A DNA stretch of 22,582 nt from UBA4615 sp035628395 (GCA_035628395.1 DASPJX010000215.1:1-22582), one strand, 5' to 3'; counted from the stretch's first letter, positions 5,824 to 13,928 are shown. Translations and numbers: made by a program. Notes: generated by a model from the sequence alone, not told the origin.

Positions 5824-7434
5824 ATGGACCGCCGACAGTTCCTCTCGTCCGCCGCCGCCGGCGGCCTCGCGGCCGGCGCGCTGCCCGCCGCCGTGCACGC
5901 GCAGGCCCGTCCGAAGGACGTCCTGATCGTCGCGAACGAGTTCGGACCGAACTCGCTCGACATCCACACCGTCGGCGCCAACCGGCCGGCCTACGGCGTG
6001 AGCTGGCTGGCCTACGACCGGCTGATGACCTACGGGAAGAAGACGCTGCCCGACGGCCGCGTGGTCTACGACCGCGACAAGCTCGAGCCCGAGCTCGCCG
6101 AGAGCTGGCAGATGGCGCCCGACGGCATGTCGGTGACGTTCAGGCTGCGCAAGAACGCGAAGTTCCACGACGGCACGCCGGTCACCGCGGCCGACGTCAA
6201 GTGGAGCTTCGACCGCGCGGTGAGCGTCGGCGGCTTCCCGACCTTCCAGATGGGGGCGGGCTCGCTGGAGAAGCCCGAGCAGTTCGAGGCGATCGACGCG
6301 CACACCTTCCGCGTGAAGTTCCTGCGCAAGGACAAGCTGACGATGAACAACATCGCGGTGCCCGTCCCGTCGGTCTTCAACAGCGAGCTGGTGAAGAAGC
6401 ACGCGACCGCGCAGGACCCGTGGGGCCTCGCGTGGACGCGCAACAACGTCGCCGGCGGCGGCGCGTTCAGGGTGGAGTCGTTCCGGCCCGGTCAGGAGAT
6501 CGTCTACGTCCGCAACGACGACTGGAAGAGCGGGCCGATGCCGAAGCTGCGCCGCATCGTGCAGCGCGAGGTGCCGAACGCGGGCAACCGCCGCGCGCTG
6601 CTGCTGAAGGGCGACATCGACATGACCTTCGACATGCCGCCGAAGGACTTCGCCGAGCTCGCCGCCGAGAAGGGCAACGTGAAGGTCGCGACCATGCCGG
6701 TCGAGAACGCGATGTTCTACCTCGGCATGAACACGACGAAGCCGCCGTTCGACGACCCGAAGGTGCGGCGCGCCGTCGCCTACGCGATCCCCTACGACAC
6801 GATCCACGAGGCCGCGCTCCACGGCCGCGGGATCAAGCTCTACGGCTCGGCGTCGCCGAGCGTGAAGACGACCGCCTGGCCGCAGCCCACCTGGTACGCG
6901 ACCGACCTGCGGAAGGCGCGCGCGCTGCTCGCCGAGGCCGGCATGCCCAACGGCTTCGAGACCACGCTGAGCCTCGACCTGGGCGGCGCGACGGTCGGCG
7001 AGCCGGCCGCGATCCTGATCCAGGAGTCGCTCGCGCAGATCGGCATCCGCGCGCAGATCAACAAGATCCCCGGCGCGACCTGGCGCTCGGCGCTGCTGAA
7101 GAAGGACATGCCGATGATCGTCAACCGCTTCGGCGGCTGGCTCGACTTCCCCGAGTACTTCTTCTACTGGTGCTACCACGGCCAGAACGCGGTGTTCAAC
7201 ACGATGAGCTACCAGAACCCGAAGCTCGATCGGATGGTCGACAACGCGCGCTTCGCCGAGAGCAGGGCGATCTACGACGGCATGGTGCGCGACATGATCC
7301 AGATCGCCTACGACGAGGTGCCGCGGATCCCGCTGTTCCAGCCGAGCCAGGACGTCGCGATGCAGAAGGACGTGATGGGCTACCAGTACTGGTTCCACCT
7401 GCAGCCGGACTACCGGCAGCTGTTCAAGGCGTGA
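5824..7434 (+). CDS. ABC importer substrate-binding protein, SBP_bac_5 (DppA/OppA) family, Tat signal
   Basis: A 536-residue periplasmic binding protein. The N-terminus MDRRQFLSSAAAGG carries a twin-arginine motif (RRQFL) with a hydrophobic core and an A-x-A site (AVHA|QA, cleavage near residue 26), so export as a folded protein through Tat is likely. The rest follows the cluster C / SBP_bac_5 pattern: LAESW-x-x-APDG-x-x-x-TFRLRKNAKFHDGTPVTAADVKWSFDRA (about 90-140), DDPKVRRAVAYAIP (about 305-318), and an AR-x-LLAEAG-type region. Family members bind peptides, opines, glutathione, nickel or other amide-containing solutes; the ligand cannot be read from sequence. Its place between atzF-like and atzG-like genes suggests a ureido or amide nitrogen compound. 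The Shine-Dalgarno AGGAG lies 9 nt upstream. It is separated from its permease genes by the three enzyme genes. Confidence 0.92.
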   Translation: MDRRQFLSSAAAGGLAAGALPAAVHAQARPKDVLIVANEFGPNSLDIHTVGANRPAYGVSWLAYDRLMTYGKKTLPDGRVVYDRDKLEPELAESWQMAPDGMSVTFRLRKNAKFHDGTPVTAADVKWSFDRAVSVGGFPTFQMGAGSLEKPEQFEAIDAHTFRVKFLRKDKLTMNNIAVPVPSVFNSELVKKHATAQDPWGLAWTRNNVAGGGAFRVESFRPGQEIVYVRNDDWKSGPMPKLRRIVQREVPNAGNRRALLLKGDIDMTFDMPPKDFAELAAEKGNVKVATMPVENAMFYLGMNTTKPPFDDPKVRRAVAYAIPYDTIHEAALHGRGIKLYGSASPSVKTTAWPQPTWYATDLRKARALLAEAGMPNGFETTLSLDLGGATVGEPAAILIQESLAQIGIRAQINKIPGATWRSALLKKDMPMIVNRFGGWLDFPEYFFYWCYHGQNAVFNTMSYQNPKLDRMVDNARFAESRAIYDGMVRDMIQIAYDEVPRIPLFQPSQDVAMQKDVMGYQYWFHLQPDYRQLFKA

Positions 7435-7442
7435 GGCGACCG

Positions 7443-7640
7443 ATGGACATGGACGCGTTCGTCGACGCGCAGTGCGCGCTGCTGGGGCTGGCGCTCGCGC
7501 CCGAGCACCGGCCCGGCGTGGTGCGCTACCTGCATCTGGTCGCGGGGCTCGCACCCGCCGTCACGGGCTTCGACCTCGGGCCCGCGGACGAGCCCGCCAA
7601 CACGTTCGAGCCGGTCGCGCCCGCCGGGGAGGGCGCATGA
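7443..7640 (+). CDS. atzG: AtzG-like small subunit (DUF4089) of an amidohydrolase complex
   Basis: A 65-residue protein with the DUF4089 / AtzG layout: an N-terminal helical GatC-like part (FVDAQCALLGLALAPEHRPGVVRYLHLVAGLAPAV), then GFDLGPADEPANTFEP, where the conserved E-P-A-x-x-F-x-P tail packs against the amidase partner. In the Pseudomonas sp. ADP cyanuric acid pathway AtzG stabilises AtzE, analogous to GatC with GatA; HpxX of purine catabolism is a close relative. The start at 7443 has GAGG 6 nt upstream; a second in-frame ATG at 7449 is possible. The stop overlaps the amidase start (ATGA), which implies translational coupling and equal stoichiometry with the next gene. Confidence 0.88.
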   Translation: MDMDAFVDAQCALLGLALAPEHRPGVVRYLHLVAGLAPAVTGFDLGPADEPANTFEPVAPAGEGA

Positions 7641-8971
7641 GCGCGGTCGAGGCGGTGCGGTCCGCGCTCGCGCGGATCGAGGCGACCGAGCCGCGGATCA
7701 ACGCGTTCACCGCGGTGTTCGCCGAGCGCGCGCTGGCGCGCGCCGCGGCGGTCGACGCGAGCGACGCGACGCTGCCGCTGCGCGGCGTGCCGTTCGCGGT
7801 CAAGAACCTGTTCGACGTCGAGGGCGTGGTCACGCTCGCCGGCTCGGCGATCGAGCGCGACGCCGCGCCCGCGCGGCGCGACGCGGCGCTGGTGCGCAGG
7901 CTCGAGGCCGCCGGGGCGGTGTGCGTCGGCGCGCTCAACATGGACGAGTACGCGTACGGCTTCACGACCGAGAACACGCACTACGGCCCGACCCGCAACC
8001 CGCACGACACGACCCGCATCAGCGGCGGCTCGTCGGGCGGCTCGGCCGCGAGCGTGGCGGCCGGCCAGGTCCCGCTGTCGCTCGGCTCCGACACGAACGG
8101 CTCGATCCGGGTGCCGGCGTCGCTGTGCGGCGTGTTCGGCCTGAAGCCGACCTTCGGGCGGCTGTCGCGCGCGGGCAGCTATCCGTTCGTCGCGAGCCTC
8201 GACCACCTCGGTCCGTTCGCGCGCGACGTCGCCGCGCTCGCCGCCGCGTACGACGCGATGCAGGGTCCGGACGCGGACGATCCGGCGCAGGTCCGCCGTC
8301 CGCTCGAGCCGACCGTGCCGGGGCTCGAGCTCGGCACGCGGGGGCTGCGCATCGGGGTGCTCGGCGGGTGGTTCCGCGACATGGCGCTGCCGCCGGCGCG
8401 CGAGGCGGTCGATCGCGTGGCCGCGGCGCTCGGCGCGACCGCGCGCGTCGACTGGCCGGAGGTCGAGCGCGCGCGCACCGCGGCGTTCATGATCACCAAC
8501 GCCGAGGGCGCGGCGCTGCACCTGCCCGACCTGCGACGCCGCGCGCACGACTTCGATCCGCACACCCGGGACCGCTTCCTCGCCGGCGCGCTGCTGCCGG
8601 CGGCCTGGGTCCACCAGGCGCAGCGCGTGCGGCACTGGTTCGCGCGCCGCGTCGCCGAGCGCTTCGCCGACGTCGACGTGCTGCTCGCGCCCGCCACGCC
8701 CTGCACGGCGCCGGCGATCGGCACCGAGTGGATCGAGATCGGCGGGCGGCGCCTGCCGTCGCGCGCGAGCATGGGCCTGCTGACCCAGCCGGTCTCGTGC
8801 ATCGGGCTGCCGGTGGTCACCGTCCCGGTCCGGGGCGTCGACCCCGCCGCCCCCCACCTGCCGATCGGCGTGCAGGTGATCGCCGCGCCGTGGCGCGAGG
8901 ACCTGTGCCTGCGCGTGGCGCGCGCGCTGGAATCCGCGGGCGTCGCGTCCGCACCGATCGCGAAGGAGTGA
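7637..8971 (+). CDS. atzE: AtzE-like amidohydrolase (amidase signature family)
   Basis: A 444-residue amidase-signature enzyme without the extra C-terminal domain of AtzF. The triad is K56 (FAVKNLFD), S132 (SGGSSGGSAAS) and S156 (SDTNGSIRVPA), 24 residues apart. The opening AVRSALARIEATEPRINAF and the ALNMDEYAYGFTTENTHYGP segment agree with AtzE/HpxY-type annotations. Known for AtzE: with AtzG it hydrolyses 1-carboxybiuret to 1,3-dicarboxyurea plus ammonia. In Hpx clusters related proteins act on oxalurate-type compounds, so the exact substrate here is inferred. The ATG overlaps the stop of the AtzG-like gene by 4 nt, which fixes the start; the open frame continues upstream but only inside the preceding gene. 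An AAGGAG near its 3' end serves the next gene. Confidence 0.88.
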   Translation: MSAVEAVRSALARIEATEPRINAFTAVFAERALARAAAVDASDATLPLRGVPFAVKNLFDVEGVVTLAGSAIERDAAPARRDAALVRRLEAAGAVCVGALNMDEYAYGFTTENTHYGPTRNPHDTTRISGGSSGGSAASVAAGQVPLSLGSDTNGSIRVPASLCGVFGLKPTFGRLSRAGSYPFVASLDHLGPFARDVAALAAAYDAMQGPDADDPAQVRRPLEPTVPGLELGTRGLRIGVLGGWFRDMALPPAREAVDRVAAALGATARVDWPEVERARTAAFMITNAEGAALHLPDLRRRAHDFDPHTRDRFLAGALLPAAWVHQAQRVRHWFARRVAERFADVDVLLAPATPCTAPAIGTEWIEIGGRRLPSRASMGLLTQPVSCIGLPVVTVPVRGVDPAAPHLPIGVQVIAAPWREDLCLRVARALESAGVASAPIAKE

Positions 8972-8973
8972 CG

Positions 8974-9354
8974 ATGCACATCGATCTGCCCGAAGCCCAC
9001 GCCGAGCTGTCGGCCGAGTTCGCCCGCTACGAGGACGCGCTCGTCAACAACCGGCTCGACGTGCTCGACGCGCTGTTCTGGCCGAGCGAGCGCACCGTCC
9101 GCTACGGCGTCGCCGAGAACCTCTACGGCATCGAGGCGATCCGCGCGTTCCGCGCGTCCCGCCCCGCGCAGGGGCTCGCCCGCACGGTGCACCGCTCGGC
9201 GGTGACCACCTACGGCCGCGACCACGGCACGACGAACATCGAGTTCGTGCGCGAGGGCGGCACCAAGGTCGGCCGCCAGAGCCAGACCTGGGTGCGCTTC
9301 CCCGACCTCGGCTGGCGCATCGTGTCGGCGCACGTCTCGCTGATGCAGGGCTGA
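8974..9354 (+). CDS. atzH: AtzH/HpxZ-like DUF3225 protein (NTF2-like fold)
   Basis: A 126-residue protein of the DUF3225 / NTF2-like family. Features: EFARYEDALVNNRLDVLDALFW, then TVRYGVAENLYGIEAIRAFRASR, VGRQSQTWVRF and a C-terminal GWRIVSAHVS strand, all standard for the family. In Pseudomonas sp. ADP, AtzH is reported to convert 1,3-dicarboxyurea (the AtzE product) to allophanate (the AtzF substrate), with Tyr22 and Arg46 needed. Y19 and R43 here have the same 24-residue spacing, so the catalytic pair appears retained. A strong Shine-Dalgarno (AAGGAG, 5 nt upstream) sits at the end of the atzE-like gene; the gap is 2 bp. An oxalurate-pathway HpxZ role is the main alternative, but the adjacent allophanate hydrolase favours the Atz reading. 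Confidence 0.87.
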   Translation: MHIDLPEAHAELSAEFARYEDALVNNRLDVLDALFWPSERTVRYGVAENLYGIEAIRAFRASRPAQGLARTVHRSAVTTYGRDHGTTNIEFVREGGTKVGRQSQTWVRFPDLGWRIVSAHVSLMQG

Positions 9355-9359
9355 CCGGG

Positions 9360-10373
9360 ATGGGCCGCATCGTCCTGCGCCGGCTGCTCGCCGCGCTGCC
9401 GAACCTGGTCGGGGTCGTGGTGGTCACGTTCCTGCTGACCCGCGCGATTCCCGGCGATCCGGCCGCCTACTTCGCCGGCGGCGCGGCGACGCAGGAGGCG
9501 GTCGAGCAGGTGCGGCGCCAGCTCGGGCTCGACCGCCCGCTGCCCGAGCAGTTCCTGCTCTACGTGCGCGACCTCGCCCGCGGCGACCTGGGCCTGTCGC
9601 TCACCACCGGGCAGCCGGTGCTCGACGAGCTGCTCGCGCGGCTGCCGGCCTCGCTCGAGATGGTGCTGCTCGCCCTGGTGCTCGCCTGCGCGATCGCGGT
9701 GCCGCTCGGCGTGGCGGCCGCGACGAAGCCCGGCGGCTGGGTCGACCAGCTCGCGCGGCTCGTCACCACCGCCGGCGTGTCGCTGCCCACCTTCTTCACC
9801 GGGCTGCTGCTCGCGTACGTCTTCTACTTCCTGCTCGGCTGGGCGCCGTCGCCGCTCGGCCGGCTCGACCCGGTGTGGTCGCCGCCGCCCGCCGTCACCG
9901 GCCTGTACCTGGTCGACGCGGCGGTCGCCGGCGACGCGGGGCTCTGGTGGGCCTGCCTGCGCCAGCTGGTGCTGCCGGTGGTCACGATGGCGATCTTCGT
10001 GCTCGCGCCGATCGCCCGGATGACGCGGGCCTCGATGATCGCCGTGCTGTCGAGCGACTTCGTGCGCACCGCGCGCGCGAGCGGGCTGTCGACCGGCACC
10101 GTGCTCGTGCGCTACGCGCTGCGCAACGCGCTGCTGCCGGTGGTCACCACGCTCGGCATGGTGTTCGGCTTCATGATCGGCTCGTCGGTGGTCGTCGAGA
10201 AGGTGTTCGGCTGGCCCGGCGTGGGCAGCTACGCGATCGACGCGCTGACCGCGAGCGACTACGCGCCGGTGCAGGGCTTCGTGCTGACGATGGGGGTGCT
10301 GTTCGTGCTGCTCAACCTCGCGATCGACCTGCTGTACGCGGCGATCGACCCGCGCGTGAAGATCGAATCGTGA
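9360..10373 (+). CDS. ABC importer permease, DppB/OppB type
   Basis: A 337-residue inner-membrane permease. The N-terminus RRLLAALPNLVGVVVVTFLLTRAIPGDPAAYFAGG is the standard DppB-type first helix plus PGDP motif. Further membrane segments lie at about 100-120, 138-160, 200-222, 258-280 and 305-328. The cytoplasmic EAA loop, which docks onto the ATPase, is at about 234-255 (FVRTARASGLSTGTVLVRYALRNALLP). The C-terminus ends in the typical LLYAAIDPRVK. It probably forms a heterodimer with the next gene's product. The start lies 5 bp after the AtzH-like stop, and the stop overlaps the next start (GTGA). Confidence 0.93.
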   Translation: MGRIVLRRLLAALPNLVGVVVVTFLLTRAIPGDPAAYFAGGAATQEAVEQVRRQLGLDRPLPEQFLLYVRDLARGDLGLSLTTGQPVLDELLARLPASLEMVLLALVLACAIAVPLGVAAATKPGGWVDQLARLVTTAGVSLPTFFTGLLLAYVFYFLLGWAPSPLGRLDPVWSPPPAVTGLYLVDAAVAGDAGLWWACLRQLVLPVVTMAIFVLAPIARMTRASMIAVLSSDFVRTARASGLSTGTVLVRYALRNALLPVVTTLGMVFGFMIGSSVVVEKVFGWPGVGSYAIDALTASDYAPVQGFVLTMGVLFVLLNLAIDLLYAAIDPRVKIES

Positions 10374-11218
10374 GCACGACCACGCTCGGCCACGTCCGGC
10401 ACGTGCTGTCGGACAACCCGGTGACGATGGTCGCCGCGGCGCTCTTCGTCGCGTTCGTCGCGACGGCGCTGACCGGCGCCTGGTGGGTGCCCTACGACCC
10501 GCTCGCGAGCGACGCCTCGGCGGCGCTGCGGCCGCCGTCGCCCGCCCACTGGTTCGGCACCGACGCGCTCGGCCGCGACATCTTCTCGCGCGTCGTCGTC
10601 GCCACCCGGCTCGACCTCGGCATCGCCTTCGGGGCGGTCGCGCTCAGCTTCGCGATCGGCATGCCCCTCGGGCTGGCCGCCGGCTTCTTCGGCGGCTGGT
10701 GGGAGCGCGTCGTCACGCGGATCGCCGACACGGTGATGGCCTTCCCGCTGTTCGTGCTGGCGATGGGGATCGTCGCGGCCCTCGGCAACACCGTCGGCAA
10801 CATCGTGCTCGCCACCGCGATCATCAACCTGCCGTTCTACGTCCGCGTCGCCCGGGCCGAGGCGAACGTCCGGCGCTCGGCCGGCTGGATCGAGGCGGCG
10901 CGCCTGTCGGGCAACGGCGACGCGCGGCTCCTCGCCGTCCACCTGTTCCCCAACACGCTGCCCCCGGCGATGGTGCAGGTGAGCCTGAACATGGGCTGGG
11001 CGATCCTCAACGCCGCGGGCCTGAGCTTCATCGGCCTCGGGGTGCGGCCGCCCGAGCCGGAGTGGGGGATCCTCGTGGCCGAGGGCGCCGCGTACATCGT
11101 CAGCGGCGAGTGGTGGGTCAGCTTCTTTCCGGGGATCGTGCTGATGCTCGCGGTGTTCACCTTCAACCTGCTCGGCGACGCGCTGCGCGACATCTTCGAT
11201 CCGCGGAGGCGAACGTGA
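10370..11218 (+). CDS. ABC importer permease, DppC/OppC type
   Basis: A 282-residue inner-membrane permease using a GTG start that overlaps the previous stop by 4 nt. The DppC layout is complete: an N-terminal helix (VTMVAAALFVAFVATALTGAW), the periplasmic P-x-x-HWFGTDALGRDIFSRV motif (about 60-78), further helices, the EAA loop (WIEAARLSGNGDARLLAVHLFPNTLPP, about 170-200), GLSFIGLGVRPPEPEWG, and the C-terminal FNLLGDALRDIFDPR. The HWFGTDxLGRD box is diagnostic of the DppC subgroup of peptide/nickel/opine importers. The open frame extends further upstream only as an antiphase shadow of the DppB-like gene. The stop overlaps the GTG of the first ATPase gene. Confidence 0.93.
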   Translation: MSTTTLGHVRHVLSDNPVTMVAAALFVAFVATALTGAWWVPYDPLASDASAALRPPSPAHWFGTDALGRDIFSRVVVATRLDLGIAFGAVALSFAIGMPLGLAAGFFGGWWERVVTRIADTVMAFPLFVLAMGIVAALGNTVGNIVLATAIINLPFYVRVARAEANVRRSAGWIEAARLSGNGDARLLAVHLFPNTLPPAMVQVSLNMGWAILNAAGLSFIGLGVRPPEPEWGILVAEGAAYIVSGEWWVSFFPGIVLMLAVFTFNLLGDALRDIFDPRRRT

Positions 11219-12219
11219 GCGCGCCGCTGCTCGACGTCCGCGACTTCGGGCTCGAGTTCCGCACCCGCGGCGGCACCGTGCGCGCGCTGCAGGGCGTGAG
11301 CCTGCAGGTCGGCCGCGGCGAGATCGTCGGGCTGGTCGGCGAGAGCGGCTCGGGCAAGTCGGTGCTGTCGTACGCGATGCTCGGCATCTCCGACGCCGCC
11401 GCGCGGGTCACCGGCGGGCGCGCGGCGTTCGGCGGGCTCGATCTGCTGTCCGCCTCGCCGCGCACGCTCGCCGACCTGCGCGGGCGCGAGATCTCGATGA
11501 TCTTCCAGAGCCCGCGCACCGCGCTCAACCCGATCCGCCCGGTCGGGCTGCAGATCGAGGACGTGCTGCGCCGGCACGCGGTCGCCACGCGCGGCGCCAC
11601 CGGCCCCGAGCACGGCCGCGGGCTGCGCGAGCGCGCGGTGCGGGCGCTGCGCGAGGTCGCGATCGCCGACCCCGAGCGCCGGTACGACGCCTATCCGTTC
11701 GAGCTGTCCGGCGGCATGTGCCAGCGCGTGATGATCGCGATCGCGCTGGCCTGCCGCCCGAGCCTGCTGATCGCCGACGAGCCGACGACCGGGCTCGACG
11801 TGACCACGCAGGCCGCGGTGATGGACCTGATCACCGGGCTCGCGCGCGAGCGCCAGATGGCCACGCTGTTCATCACCCACGACCTCGGGCTCGCGGCCGA
11901 GTACTGCGACCGCATCGTCGTGATGCACGCGGGCCACGCGGTCGAGAGCGCGCCCACGCGGGCGCTGTTCGCGTCGCCGCGGCATCCGTACACCGCGCGG
12001 CTGATGTCCTCGACGCCCGAGCGCCAGCGCACGCTCGCCGAGCTCGCGCCGGTGCCGGGCAGCCTGCCGGACCTGCGTCGCACCGACCTGCCGGCCTGCC
12101 GCTTCCTCGAGCGCTGCGAGCGCGCGAGCCCGGCCTGCCGCGGCGCGCTGCCGGCGCTCGACGCCGGCGCGCACGCGGTCGCCTGCCACCACCCCCTGCC
12201 CGGAGCCGTCCATGCCTGA
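11215..12219 (+). CDS. ABC importer ATP-binding protein, DppD/OppD type
   Basis: A 334-residue ATPase starting at GTG 11215 (GGAGG Shine-Dalgarno about 6 nt upstream, 4-nt overlap with the permease stop). Walker A GESGSGKS is at about 42-49, the signature LSGGM at 164-168 (M instead of the usual Q), Walker B LLIADEP at 184-190, and the switch histidine in FITHDLGLAAEYCD. The C-terminal oligopeptide/dipeptide extension has the HPYTARL motif and four cysteines (CRFLERCERASPAC, then ACHHP) typical of the DppD/OppD group, where some members carry an Fe-S cluster. It energises the transporter with the next gene's product; the two overlap by 8 nt. Confidence 0.93.
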   Translation: MSAPLLDVRDFGLEFRTRGGTVRALQGVSLQVGRGEIVGLVGESGSGKSVLSYAMLGISDAAARVTGGRAAFGGLDLLSASPRTLADLRGREISMIFQSPRTALNPIRPVGLQIEDVLRRHAVATRGATGPEHGRGLRERAVRALREVAIADPERRYDAYPFELSGGMCQRVMIAIALACRPSLLIADEPTTGLDVTTQAAVMDLITGLARERQMATLFITHDLGLAAEYCDRIVVMHAGHAVESAPTRALFASPRHPYTARLMSSTPERQRTLAELAPVPGSLPDLRRTDLPACRFLERCERASPACRGALPALDAGAHAVACHHPLPGAVHA

Positions 12220-13198
12220 CGAGCCGCTGCTTCGCGTCGAGCGCCTGTCGCGGCGCTTCCCGGTCGCCGGCCGCCGCGGCGCGGAGCTGCACGCGGTCGA
12301 CGACGTGTCCTTCGACCTCCGCGAGGGCGAGAGCCTCGGGCTGGTCGGCGAGTCGGGATGCGGCAAGTCGACGCTGGTGCGCCTGCTCGCCCGGCTGATC
12401 GACCCGAGCGAGGGGCGCGTGCTCTTCGGCGGCGTCGACCTCGCCGGGCTGCCGGCCGCGCGCTTCGCGAGGCGGCCCGAGCGCGCGCTGATCCAGATGG
12501 TGTTCCAGGACCCGACCGACAGCCTGAACCCGCGCTTCACCGCGCGCGAGGCGATCCGCGAGCCCTGCACGCTGCTGCGCGGCCTCGAGCGCGCGGCCGC
12601 CGATGCCCGGGTCGACGAGGTCGCCGCGCAGGTGGGGCTGCCGCTCGAGCTGCTGTCGCGCTTCCCGCACCAGCTGTCCGGCGGGCAGAAGGCCCGGGTC
12701 GGGATCGCGCGCGCGCTCGCCGCGCGGCCGCGGCTGCTGATCCTCGACGAGCCGACCGCGGCGCTCGACGTCAGCGTGCAGGCGGTGGTGCTGCAGCTGC
12801 TCGACCGGCTGCGGCGCGAGCTCGGGCTCACGGTGCTGTTCGTCTCGCACGACCTGAACGTCGTGCGGCTGCTCACCGACCGGGTCGCGGTGATGTACCT
12901 CGGACGGATCGCCGAGATCGGCGCCTCGTCCGAGGTGTTCGCCGCGCCCGCGCATCCGTACACGCGGGCGCTGCTGTCGTCGATCCCGGGGCACGGGCCG
13001 CGGATCCGGCTGGTCGGCGAGGTGTCGAGCCCGATCGATCCGCCGTCCTCGGTCTGCCGCTTCGCGAGCCGCTGCCCGGAGGTCGACGACCGGTGCCGGC
13101 GCGAGATGCCGCCCCTGGCCGCCTCGCCGGCGTCGCGCTCGCACCGGGCGGCCTGCCATCGGGCCCGCTGGATCGAGCCCGCGCTCGCCGCCTCGTGA
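12212..13198 (+). CDS. ABC importer ATP-binding protein, DppF/OppF type
   Basis: A 328-residue ATPase. Walker A GESGCGKST is at about 46-54, the signature LSGGQ at 155-159, Walker B LLILDEP at 175-181, and the switch histidine in FVSHDLNVVRLL. QDPTDSLNPR is characteristic of the DppF/OppF subgroup. The C-terminal extension carries HPYTRALLSSIPG and a cysteine set (VCRFASRCPEVDDRC, AACH). It pairs with the DppD-like subunit as the second half of the ATPase dimer. The ATG lies 8 nt inside the end of the preceding gene and the regulator gene starts 10 bp after its stop, so it remains in the same transcription unit. Confidence 0.94.
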   Translation: MPDEPLLRVERLSRRFPVAGRRGAELHAVDDVSFDLREGESLGLVGESGCGKSTLVRLLARLIDPSEGRVLFGGVDLAGLPAARFARRPERALIQMVFQDPTDSLNPRFTAREAIREPCTLLRGLERAAADARVDEVAAQVGLPLELLSRFPHQLSGGQKARVGIARALAARPRLLILDEPTAALDVSVQAVVLQLLDRLRRELGLTVLFVSHDLNVVRLLTDRVAVMYLGRIAEIGASSEVFAAPAHPYTRALLSSIPGHGPRIRLVGEVSSPIDPPSSVCRFASRCPEVDDRCRREMPPLAASPASRSHRAACHRARWIEPALAAS

Positions 13199-13208
13199 GG
13201 CCGGCGCC

Positions 13209-13928
13209 GTGAGGACGCCCTCGCCCGAGGCCGACGACGCGCCCGCGGGCCCGCGCCGGGCGCTCGCCGACCACGTCTACGGATCGCTGAAGTCGCGGAT
13301 GATGGACTTCTCGCTGGTGCCCGGCGAGCGGATCTCGGAGGCCGAGCTCGCCCAGGGGCTCGGCGTGAGCCGCACGCCGGTGCGCGAGGCGCTGCAGCGG
13401 CTGCGCAGCGAGGGCCTCGTCGACGTCGAGAGCCGCTCGGGCTGGTTCGTGCGCCCGATCGACTTCGAGCGGATCGAGCAGCTGTACGACCTGAGGGTGG
13501 TCATCGAGACGGCCTGCATCGCGCGGCTGTGCGCGCTGCCCGAGCGGCCCCCGGAGCTCGACGCGCTGAAGCGCGCGTGGCTCGTGCCGGAGGCCGAGCG
13601 GCTCGACGACCCGGCGGAGGTCGGCGCGCTCGACGAGCGCTTCCACGCGACCCTGGTGCGCGCGGCGGGCAACGCGGAGATGGCGAAGGTGCACTGGGAC
13701 GTGACCGAACGGATCCGGATCGTGCGTCGCCTCGACTTCACGCGCGGCGACCGGATCGACGCCACCTACCAGGAGCACGGACGCATCCTGCGCCACGTGA
13801 TCCAGCGCCGGCCCGAGCAGGCGTCGATCCTGCTGCGCAGCCACATCGGCCAGAGCCAGGCCGAGGTGCGCCGGATCACGCTGCACGCGCTCTACGAGGC
13901 GCGCTCGGGCCGTCCGGGCCGCGGCTGA
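13209..13928 (+). CDS. GntR-family transcriptional regulator, FCD subfamily
   Basis: A 239-residue regulator starting at GTG 13209, with GAGG 8 nt upstream overlapping the end of the ATPase gene. The N-terminal winged helix-turn-helix (about 17-82) contains LADHVYGSLKSRMMDFSLVPGERISEAE-type spacing, then GVSRTPVREALQRLRSEGLV, the GntR recognition region. The C-terminal helical FCD domain (about 88-225) keeps the usual metal ligands D142, H146, H190 and H212. FCD regulators generally bind a small organic acid and repress neighbouring catabolic genes in its absence. Being last in the operon, it would be autoregulated with the rest; the GTATAC palindrome ahead of the first gene is a plausible target. 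The effector could be the imported compound or a pathway intermediate. Confidence 0.93.
   Translation: MRTPSPEADDAPAGPRRALADHVYGSLKSRMMDFSLVPGERISEAELAQGLGVSRTPVREALQRLRSEGLVDVESRSGWFVRPIDFERIEQLYDLRVVIETACIARLCALPERPPELDALKRAWLVPEAERLDDPAEVGALDERFHATLVRAAGNAEMAKVHWDVTERIRIVRRLDFTRGDRIDATYQEHGRILRHVIQRRPEQASILLRSHIGQSQAEVRRITLHALYEARSGRPGRG

Noticed and set aside
3954..7640. A 1228-codon plus-strand open frame running under the AtzF-like and binding-protein genes
   Set aside because: It is Arg/Ala-rich low-complexity translation with no domain, in another frame of two clearly real genes. Only its last 65 residues, from 7443, are a true gene (AtzG-like).
10837..12963. A 708-codon minus-strand open frame opposite the permease and ATPase genes
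   Set aside because: Ser/Arg-rich antisense shadow; the plus-strand genes have complete Walker and permease motifs.
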